A stretch of DNA of 64,000 nucleotides from positions 165,001 through 229,000 of the forward strand of contig JAEMWC010000107.1 in the NCBI GenBank assembly GCA_016490735.1. Reading direction: 5' to 3'. Each line of letters starts with the position of its first letter. The stretch's first letter is position 1. The notes beneath the pieces were generated by a model. The model did not search any database. It had not been told where the DNA came from and was given only the letters and a program-made list of their open reading frames with translations. Source of the DNA: Pachyseris speciosa (Eukaryota; Cnidaria; Anthozoa; Scleractinia; Pachyseridae). Made by a program: the position numbers and the translations under genes. This document shows, piece after piece, positions 47,601-56,469 of this stretch.

Positions 47601-47920
47601 GTGGTATTTTCAAACTTCACGGAGAAGCTATGAGGCGAATAGTAGCTCGAACGAATTTTACTTGTTGTCATTAAGTTAGCATCAGGATCAATCGTTTTGT
47701 CTACGGAATCGTTCTGAAAAAGGCCAAGATCATACAAACTATTAAATGAATAGATCGATTTCCTGGAGGCTAGATTAGTGTACAGTAGAGCGTTATATTG
47801 CGGGTGGGCATTTTTCAGATCTTTACAGTTATAATATGGCAATTCCATCAACAGCAATTTGTTTTCTTTAGCGAGATTTTTCATCTCTTTGTGTGTCTCC
47901 ATTACCAATAACTGTATCAC
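44659..47920 (-). pseudogene. LINE ORF2 (endonuclease-RT), minus strand, broken
   Basis: Endonuclease parts: FSIFHTNIRSLRKN, then after a deletion GCVGLFINENY, YLMGDFNIDLL and LIDNIFTNN. RT parts at 46297-45380: IPVHKGEDETLPENYRPIS, GIFLDLKKAFDTVKH, VPQGSVLGPLLF and HLFADDTSL with both aspartates intact. The C-terminus has HHYNTRLSTKE and IWNSIPLSV. Breaks lie near 47500-47390 (about 100 bp lost or shifted in the endonuclease), 46925, 46330, 45400 and 44980. Confidence 0.76.
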
Positions 47921-48094
47921 ATCATTAAGATTATGAACGAAAAAACAGTTAAGACACTTATCTTCTTAATCCTGAGTTGGATTACAGGCCAAGCTTTGCT
48001 TCAGGTTGTCAAGATCGGCCATACGTTTTAATTTGAAGACCTGAGAACTACTAGATTTACGAGCCAGAATCTCAGAGTTCTTTACCCAGACGTA

Positions 48095-48783
48095 CTAGAA
48101 TTGATGTGTAGATTTCAATTTGTTTGCCTCGCTAAGAAGTTGCTGTAATCTCGGGATCAAGTGTTCATGAATGCGGATATTTGCTGTGTGAAAATCATCA
48201 GATAAATCCAGATCATCAGGGTTTAAGTTCGAGGTTTCATTGCGATGAGCCAGTCGTCTTATAAACTTACACACAATAGGTCTTGGGTAATGGCGGTCAG
48301 CCCTTCGGCTACTCACTCTGTGAGCGATATCAATGTCGTTTTTCGTCACTCCCTTGGCTCCGATAGCATGGAAAAGCTTTAAACACAACTGCGTGGTGGT
48401 TTCAGCAGACTCATTTTCATCCTGTGCAATAAGCCAATAATTTTGACGTTGTACTAAAAGCTGTACCTCTGTAAGTCATCAATGGCGGCGTCCAAACTGT
48501 CAACTCTTGTAGAAATCGCTTCAAGCTTACGGCTTAGATTGTCAAGTTCTTTCGACATAGCCTCTCGAAATTTTTTCGTTATATGGTGGTCCTCACATAA
48601 GAAATCAACACTCTTTTGGATACTGTTACCATATCTTGTTGCAGCGTCTCCAAGTTGCTCGATGTCCGCTTGAAGTCGTTGTTGCTCGATAATCGATTTC
48701 AGCTTCTGGAGTTCACTATTTACCGCTTGAATCTCCTCCTTTAGTTGAAGGTTTTCCTTTTGTAGATTTTTAACTTGACTCAT
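48095..48783 (-). pseudogene. LINE ORF1, minus strand, broken
   Basis: Starts MSQVKNLQKENLQLKEEI; the first ~110 residues are a strong heptad coiled coil (KNLQKENLQLKEEIQAVNSE). A stop follows QRYSF where the sister element has QYSYQYN, consistent with CAG to TAG, and the frame then shifts before LCLKLFHAIGA. The C-terminal part keeps NDIDIAHRVSSRRAD and RPIVCKFIRRLAH, the RNA-binding region of L1-type ORF1 proteins. Confidence 0.72.
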
Positions 48784-48895
48784 TTTATTTTACGACATAA
48801 AACACTGGTACGTTTTGAGTTTTATGCCGGCATGTGCGGACCGCCCGCCGACATGACCGACATGACACGCCTCACCTCAGCAGACGTAATGTTCT

Positions 48896-48985
48896 TCTGA
48901 AGATGTTATTGATTTCCCGTAAATGAAATGAATTTCTATGTCATGTTAATGAAGGGAAAAAGGTGTCGTTAACTTCCGTGGCGTA
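48896..48985 (+). mobile_element. Right-end fragment of the long-inverted-repeat element
   Basis: GAAGATGTTATTGATTTCCC, then a TTTCTATGTCATGTTAATG stretch and AAAGGTGTCGTTAACTT match the right terminus of the element. It lies outside the tandem units, so the family is dispersed and not only duplicated along with the modules. Confidence 0.55.
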
Positions 48986-48989
48986 ATAA

Positions 48990-49020
48990 AATAATAATAA
49001 CAATAACAATAACAGTAAGT
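48990..49020 (+). repeat. AAT/AAC-rich microsatellite
   Basis: Runs of AATAATAAC and AATAAC near the junction between the foldback fragment and homologous intron sequence. Confidence 0.7.
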
Positions 49021-49273
49021 TTCTTTCACTCTTTAATCTTTCTAGCCGAGAACAGATGGTCTACTTATTAAGGAGACTAAATCAAATCAACTATTAATAA
49101 ATCAAGTAGAAATGAAATCAAACAAGAGGCTACAATTAGCCTAAACTCGGGCTTGCAAAAAACAGTATTGTATCCCTAATTTAGCGCTAAAGAAAAGAAT
49201 AGAGAAGTCTGTCTTTCTTACATCGGACGCATTGCGCTTAGCTTGTGTTGGAGTCTACTTCTTTGCAGTGTAT

Positions 49274-49497
49274 ATCCGTAGTCCCCGATCAGATCAACAT
49301 ATATCCCTTTAAAATTACAAATTATTTTACAGCTCAACCATTGAGAACACTAATAATAACACTTGTAAAAAATATTTATAAAAGCAGAAGAAAAAGCCCG
49401 CAATAGGTGCCACTAGTAAAAGTAGAACCCGGGTTGTTTACATTAGGGGCAGTAACAATGACCTCTAGACCACTGAGGTTCAGCATAGCTAATGAGG
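49274..49497 (-). mobile_element. Probable tRNA-derived SINE insertion
   Basis: About 224 bp present here but absent from the paralogous sequence at ~28999 and its tandem copies, where GCAGTGTAAAAATAGG is continuous. On the minus strand it has an A-box-like CAGTGGTCTAGAGG (49462-49475) and a B-box-like CCCGGGTTCTAC (49422-49433) ~30 nt apart, as in tRNA-Asp/Glu-derived SINEs. GTA flanks both ends. Confidence 0.5.
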
Positions 49498-50309
49498 TAA
49501 AAATAGGTTATTTATTGCAAAAAAACTAAGCACACTTGTTTTCGCTTCGATGAATATTTCTGCAAAGTTTTGAGAAAGGAAACGCTTATCAAACGATGTA
49601 CGATTTTTTCGCATAGACGTTAATGGGGTCTCGATGAAATGTGTGGAGAAAAAAATATGTTTACAAATACGTCATTTGAGACATACGAAAGAGAGTAAGG
49701 TTTCTGCGGTCGGTTTTACGTCACGCAAGTAAAAACTAAAATCGCCTATCATTCAAAAACTAATGTCAAGAAATTGATCTATTGTGGAAAAATAGGAAAT
49801 AAACTGCCTGTTAAAGTCTCAGGGGTGCATGATCTCCCGTACTTGAGTTATTCAACAAAGTGTACCACTCAAAATTGAATTAGTATGGAGCCGCCACGGG
49901 GAAACACGGTAGTCTAATTCAAAACATATGGAGTTCAGTTTAGTCATGTTAAAAGTATTCTTCTCGCTGTTGAACTTGCAAACATTCGTATAGACACTTC
50001 TCTCAACATATTAGTCGTTCAGATTTCAAAGACACAAGATGAATCGACGTTTTCCGATACGTGACAACCGGCATCATTCTTGCTGCTGCGAGTTGTTATT
50101 TATAGTTCGCGCGTCCGCAGAAACGCCGCAAGTACCTTTTGCGGATGAAATACGACGACGAAAAATGAAGCCCATTTTAAACCTCGGGCTTTTTACTAGC
50201 CCCAGTAATTAAATCAAATATTGTTTTTTTAAAGAGAGGGGAAACCGGAGTACCCAGAGAAAAACCTCTCGGAGCAGAGTAGAGAACCAACAAGCTCAAC
50301 CCACATCAC

Positions 50310-50741
50310 GGGCACCCAACGAGCCAAATCAACCAAAAACTGTAGAAAGGCATTTTTAAGTACCTTGTTGTGTTTCAAGTCTGTTTAAAGTGATGTTTTC
50401 ATAAGCTAGAAAAAGTTCATCTGTTCGGATTCCCTAGCTGAAAGTTTAATTGCCCGAAAATGTTAGGAAACAAAATCTTCCTTTGAGAAAATGCGAGCTG
50501 AAATGAACTTTCCACGAGCTTTCTAGGGGACTATTTTCTTTCCGAAAATGCTTGCTGACGTTTTTGACTGCCAAAAACAGCAATTACGACCTTTTCGAAA
50601 ACCTCAGGGGCTATAATTTCCCAATTGCGAATATTTTAGGCCAAGTTTTAGTTACGAAAATCCGAGTGCACTCTTTAATCGACGCCGAAAACCCAAAGCG
50701 AATTACCCTCAGATATCTACCGAAAGTTGTCGTTGGGTGCC
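50310..50741. mobile_element. MITE, copy upstream of M3 exon A
   Basis: Same 432-bp element and flanks as 29815-30246, differing by a few substitutions. It marks the homologous intron that did not undergo the 3.9-kb triplication. Confidence 0.68.
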
Positions 50742-50753
50742 ACTGCCACTTAT

Positions 50754-50830
50754 GGCGTAGAGACCGGGAATTGAACCCGGGACATATTGGTGGAAGGACA
50801 GTGCCTTCACCATTGCGCCAAACCTGCTCC
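50754..50830 (-). repeat. tRNA-derived sequence, copy 4
   Basis: Same 77-nt sequence in the M3 intron, next to the MITE at 50310-50741. Confidence 0.6.
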
Positions 50831-51265
50831 ATTTCCGCACTGTGTACGTGAGAAAGCCGCAAGGAAGAATGGATGGTTAAATTAATCATAGTGGAGAAAG
50901 GAGAAAGAGATTTAAGCCTTTTTAACCGCTTGAATTAGTGCATGATGACAGTTTGATGGGACGTTTGTTAGAGAGACTTTTCATTCGTGACACTTTGCGT
51001 TACCTTTGTTAAACGTTAATAGTCAAACCAGATATTTTGTTATCTGATATTTGTCAGAATGAATCTTATCGTCTTTTCGAAAAAGCGTGTGTATTTTCAA
51101 AAACATTCGCCTATTGTCTTCGTGGGAAATATTAAAATTGGAACTCGTTCAGTGATTTCGTCGTTTATTTCATCGCTTCGATCGTTACACTTAATTGATT
51201 AAAACAACGTTACTTCCTGTTAATGAAGGGCAAACAGTATAAACCAAAAGATCCATAGATTTTAC

Positions 51266-51501
51266 CGTTATGTATCCTGATCCACTGAAAACTCCTCCAA
51301 CGCCTACATCGTATCCCATCATGTTGGTTGGAGCTTGAGTTGCGACACCAAATCCAACCCAGCCTGTTGTTCTAACCTCCACCATGAAGTGTAAGGTGTC
51401 GGTGCTGCTATTGAACGTCCAGGAAGCGTTATAATTGCCGTTGTCAAGAGAAACAGAGTTTGCAGGGTTTGCTGGCATTGTAGGCACTACTGGGGAACTG
51501 G
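51266..51501 (-). CDS. DOMON module M3, exon A
   Basis: 236 bp, TF type, with translation the same as M5 exon A in all parts I compared (MPANPANSVSLDNG to SGSGYIT). Donor ATAACG|GTAAAA, acceptor AACAG. The lack of amino acid change against M5 reflects recent segmental duplication or gene conversion. It splices to exon B at 42395-42544. Confidence 0.87.
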
Positions 51502-51757
51502 CTGTTGATGAATAATTGAAATAGAGATGTTAACAATGTTAAGAGACACAGTGTCCTGCAAAAGACCTATTTGTATTATCCGTAATGAGGGGGAACTAGC
51601 CTGCACACGTCAGGCATAAAAGGAGGAATCATTTCATATTTCATAATTAGCACTGCGAGTTAGTCCGGCAAGTTCAGCCCCTACTCGAATGTATTTGGCT
51701 TCAAATTTCTACAACCTCTTCAATTCACAGACTCCAAAGTCAGGGCATAACACTCAC

Positions 51758-54276
51758 CCGCAGGAAAAAGCGTAACTCTCTGAGAACCTTGACAAGTATG
51801 CTGTGGAAACTGGCTTGATTCAGGCACGTCACCCGTAAAATGGTAGGCCCATATAACGTAAAGTTGCATCCCTTCCTAAAAATCAGATGGAATGAAAAGG
51901 AAAGTTTAATAACAAGTCTTACTGATAACGATAGGAACCCCAATACATACAATGATGCGAGGTCGATCGGGCATCTAGAACAGGGCGTTGTGGGGCCTGT
52001 TCTGCCAGCCAGAAATTGGAAACCAAATAACTGATTTCAATCATATCAAACTCCCGTCTTGATTAAAAAGCTGTTCACAGCGTCGACATTTTATGCCAAT
52101 CTCAGAAGTTAGAGAAATTAATATAGATAAAGGTTTTAGTATTTGCATCCTCTAGAGAGCGTCTTTAAATTCCGTACAGACGACTCAATCAAGTGAGTCG
52201 CCAGTAATTCTGCACTAACACTCCTTTTTTATTCAGATCCATAACACAAATCAATGGTCGTGTGCCCCGTTCAGAGCATAACCGATGTCGAAAGCGTCAT
52301 TACCTTTGTATCCATTGCGTGCCTAAGTATGTTTCTGGGTCCTTTCATCTGTCAGATAACAAGCACTTAACATAGAGGGAACAGAGCATTGACAAATGTG
52401 GCGATGTATATTTACAAGAAAAAAGAGAAGCGACGGTTGCAGTCAATATGTAATCATCGCTGATTTCACGGTTCTTCCTACCTGAATAACAACATCGTTT
52501 GCGTCGTTGGTGTTCAGACTGCGATGAAATCTAAGGATTGTTACGCCGCTCTCTTCTCTAGCGTAACTCAACGTCATGTCCTGTTGGGGATCCTCTGGGG
52601 GTCGACTAAACCCTCTGGTAAAATAATCCTAACGGAATAAGGAAAAAAGCAGAAAAGATTTTGTCACGCGGCTCCTTTGTCACAAACTGTTTGCATTCCC
52701 CTATTTTCTCGTGAGATTGTCGAGACTCACCTACAGGCATCTTGATTTGGTAGTTTAGACACTTTCCTAGGTTGCGCTTGCCGTTTCAAACCACGATGGC
52801 GGCAGCTCGATCGAATCATAACAGTCTCGATAATCCTTAATCTCTTTCTTTTCTATTTTGTTCATTGAGCGGATGACTCCATTCAATAAGTACCATCTAG
52901 TAGAACATATTATGTATTATGTCTTTAACTCTTTTCCATCCAACGTCACACATATGTGACGATAAATACTGCTTCCCTTTTATGGTTTATTTCTTGTTTA
53001 AAATTTGTCAGAACGCCATAATAATTTTTGAATAGGACCAACACACCTACTGTGTTTTTGTAATCATTGAAGCTAAAAGTAACGACTACAATACCAGAAT
53101 TCCGCTGCATATCACCGATCGTTTAACAGCAAAGCCCAAAATGCTTGTTTCTTGGCCAGAGAATAACACCAAGATTTACATATTTTTGTGGCCAACTTTT
53201 TGATAAGAAGAACTGCCCAAATATCAAAATTCTACATTTACAGGAAACCTCAAGCTCTCTCCTTAGTATATGCTATTAAACGTTTCTCTCACATTTTCTG
53301 CCTGTCACGTTTCAGCCCGTTTCTGAGATCCAATCTTGTATGTCTTAACTTGACTCGTTCACGGCCGAAAAGAATTCTGGGAACTTCAACCACGCCGCGA
53401 GCATAGGACTCTCCTTCAGTTCATTTCATAGTTTTTCGATAAGTGCTGAGCCACCCGGTGCTACCAGCAAAATGTTGCATCGATAAGTATTTTTAGCGGT
53501 CAAAACTAGCCCACATTGCCTCGGTAGGTCCCGGAATCCACTTGCAGAAAGACAAGAGATACAGGTTCCATATCGAGCCACCATCATCACAACAGAGCGT
53601 TTTTGGCATCTCCATCAACATAAAACCGCTTCTCACCTCTGGTTTCTTTCAAAGGCTTGCATTTACCCACATTCTAGCTTAATGATGCCAGCATGGGGGC
53701 TTCTGCAGAGGAAAATGGCTCAGAAAAGCACTCTAAAACTGACAAATTGCACCACAGTCAAGCGATTCCACTCACTCGACAAACAACAGCCACTCGGGTG
53801 CATCACGTGACTCTACAGCCTGGTCCCCAGTATTTTAAGACAGCAGATATTTTCATAATAACTCCATATATGAAGAAGTTAAGAGCCCCAGACCATTTAT
53901 TGCCCAAAATCTGGTGACATAAATTGCACCCACTTAGATCGAAAAGGGTTAAGACAACATTTCAACCTCTAGATATTAACATGTCTATTCTTTGAACAAC
54001 CAGAGCATGTTTAATATTCAACCCTTGGAGTTAAACAGATTACCCTCAAATATCCTGATCCACTTAAAACTCCTCCAACGCCTACATCATATCTCATCAT
54101 GCTGTTTGGAGCTTCAAATGCGACACCAAATCCAACCCATCCTGTGGCTCTGACCTCCACCATGAAATATATCCTGTTTGTTCCGCTACTGACCATCCAG
54201 GAGGCGTTATAGTTGCCACCGTTAAATGAAAGAAAGTTTGCAAAATGCCTAGGAACGACTGTCGGCGTAGGTGTGG
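51758..54276 (-). CDS. DOMON module M2 (three exons, divergent short form)
   Basis: Exon A 54044-54276 (233 bp, FNGG type), exon B 52482-52628 (147 bp), exon C 51758-51875 (118 bp). It is the segmental-duplication partner of M4 and keeps the same short B and C. One local difference stands out in exon A: the otherwise invariant ATQAP is AFEAP here, from a run of adjacent base changes. Frames and splice sites are intact. Confidence 0.87.
52929..53948. mobile_element. piggyBac-like MITE in the M2 A-to-B intron
   Basis: Segmental-duplication partner of 40235-41254, also 1,020 bp, with TTAA at 52925-52928 and 53949-53952. It was inserted before the duplication. Confidence 0.6.
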
Positions 54277-54797
54277 CTGAAAAATAATTTAGCAATTTGT
54301 TAGATACTGTCTAAGTGGAAGTTGTCAGTCTTGAGAGAGTTTTTGCAGCAGACGTATCTGCGCACAAACTTGCGACATTTGTAGGAAGCACAAATCGTCT
54401 TATTTTCCAAGATTCTCCCGTGTTTTGTGTGGTTCCCTTAAGAACAACAGCCCATAAAATGTCTTTTTGATGTTGCGCTGCTGCTGGGGGAGGGATGAGG
54501 GAATTGGCCTTGTTTTGCAATTAATGGATTTAGACAGTGTTCATTTCTGTTCAAGGTAAGTCGCTTGATATCCACCGGGAATATGAATGAGCGGAACCCG
54601 TTTTTCGACATTCTAACTGTTCATTTTGTGTTAAGTCAAAGATCGAAAAGGTGGACCAAATCAAATTGCATTCAGAAACAGAGAGTTCATGAATTTTTTG
54701 TTGCCGTTGCAATCACTTCCCGATTTTTCGCACGCTGTCAGTGACACACAATTCTACAGGTACTTCACAAACTCCAAAATGATTGCATAAAACTCAC

Positions 54798-55237
54798 CCG
54801 TTGTTGGTGTAGCTGCAGGAATAAGCACAACGTTGGGCAGAATGCCCCGAGAGGTATGCAATGGAAACTGTCCTGATGAGACGTCGGTGTTAGCATGGTA
54901 GGCCCATATCAGGAAAATTGACATTCCTTGCTGCATATTATATGAACGATAAATAAAAGGAAAACAGGAGAAAATTACATTTTACACAACGATAAAGAGG
55001 AACTGCGGTTATAGTCATGACTTATAAAAAGTTAAGGATAGGAAGGAATTAACATCTCATCAGATATCATCTCACGACTCGTCTCACCTGAATAACAATA
55101 TCGGTTTCCTGGTCGCTGGTGTTTCGCTTGCGATAAAACTTCAGCGTTGTTACACCATTCTCTTCTTCAGAGTAAGATAAAGTCCAGTCCTGTTGAGCGT
55201 CCTCTGGGGGTTGCCTACGGCCATTGGTGAAATAATC
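54798..55237 (-). CDS. DOMON module M1, exons B and C (exon A outside window)
   Basis: Exon B 55088-55237 (150 bp, DYFTNGRRQPPEDAQQDW then LSYSEEENGV) and exon C 54798-54930 (133 bp, QGMSIFLIWAYHANTDVSSG). Both are open. No exon A is found between 55238 and 64000, so it should lie right of the window, beyond the same LTR-plus-LINE intron that separates M3 exon A from its B. Confidence 0.84.
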
Positions 55238-56469
55238 CTAACAGAGTAATAAGAAGGAGAAATAAGCCTCTATTATATTAACTGGCATGACTTGGTACAG
55301 GGTGAAATGGAACTTTTGAACGGGATTTCTGACCAGTCCGACATTTCCGATTTGGAGCACTGTGTGTGATGATTTTGTTGTTGTTGTTCTTTGGCTTCTT
55401 TTTTGTTGTTTCCCTTATTTTCTAGTGCTGCATTATTATTTTCAATTGATTTATTGTTGTAGTGTGCCGTTATTTAAGATGATTGTTCTTAAGTATTGAT
55501 TTATGTAAGTGCTATGATGCTGGGAATGTGAGGAATCGTTTTTTAACAGTATGTTTGTAATTTAGGCGTTAATTGCACAAATAATTAGCATAAACCTATA
55601 AATGTAAGCTGCAAAACGTGGTGAGCAGTGGTGGAAAGAGAAAAGGTCTGGGAACCAAGAAAAAGCAAGTCTTGGAACTGAAAGGAGGGCTGATGCACCA
55701 TGTACCAAGTTAATGAGCTATCACGGGTGACATCACAAAGCACAGTACAATGGAGAAACAATACAAATAACGATAACAATAAACCAAACACAATGGAAGA
55801 AAACAATAAACTAACAATGGACTTGGTACATGGTACATCAGCCGAAAGGAGGAAGGATAAATCGCTCAAGTCACTGCAAAGAGCCATTGGCAGCAGCCAG
55901 CCTTGACAAAACCACTTTTGTCGGCAGCGATGAGTGCAGAGAAGTTGAAGACAAGTGCAGAGAAGTTGAAGACGAGTGCATAGGAAATAAAGTCGAGGGC
56001 AAAGCAATTAAGCGAGTGCGAAGGAGTCAAACAAGACGGGAGCGAAGAGAGAGAAAAGAAAGGCACCAGAGGAAGAAGGAAAGGTTTGTGAGCGTTGATG
56101 GTGGCAGCAGTTTGTTTGTGCGAACGGTTGATGGTGCGATTTGTTTGTTCATTGGATTTTTAATGGACAAGGAAAGAACTGAACTGCTTTAATTAGATGT
56201 AAATAGTTGTTAATAGCTTTGATGTAAGATTTAGTTTCGTTATCGGTAGAGGTTTAGTAAATAACTCGGGTTGAAGTCATTTAGTAACTCAATTAGTTTA
56301 GGAATTATTTAGTTTAAAACTAACTAGTAGTCGAAGTAACTTAGGCCACAATTTACAGTACAGTACAGAATGTCTTTTTCCCAGTATATTAGAATTTCTT
56401 TTTCTTAGTATGTTAATATTGAGTGTTTTCTTTCCTCAAATCAATTACATATTAGTTGTCTTAATTCAT

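Larger units (their letters stand above)
44411..48890 (-). mobile_element. CR1/L2-like non-LTR retrotransposon, near full length, minus strand
   Basis: About 4.5 kb with ORF1 (48095-48783), ORF2 (44659-47920), a 3-prime stem-loop (44472-44510) and a (GTT)n tail (seen as AAC at 44413-44430). It is related to the plus-strand LINE at 16170-20721 but a different subfamily: shared motif order, different stem and tail. It lies in the host gene's orientation inside the M3 A-to-B intron. The 5-prime border is approximate. Confidence 0.75.
665..55237 (-). other. Poly-DOMON gene, internal part (33 exons, modules M1-M12)
   Basis: The minus strand carries 33 exons that join into one open series of DOMON modules (DBH/MOXD1-type DOMON family). 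Every exon has an AG acceptor and GT donor. A-to-B and B-to-C introns are phase 0 and C-to-A introns are phase 1, so each three-exon cassette can be added or lost in frame. Ten modules are complete (M2-M11); M1 lacks exon A and M12 lacks B and C because the window ends. Each short module encodes about 166 residues with sequons such as NAS, NMT, NGS and NTS. In DBH and MOXD1 a DOMON domain precedes a copper type II monooxygenase domain; none is seen here. Whether all modules belong to one transcript, or to several adjacent genes, cannot be settled without first and last exons. Confidence 0.8.
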
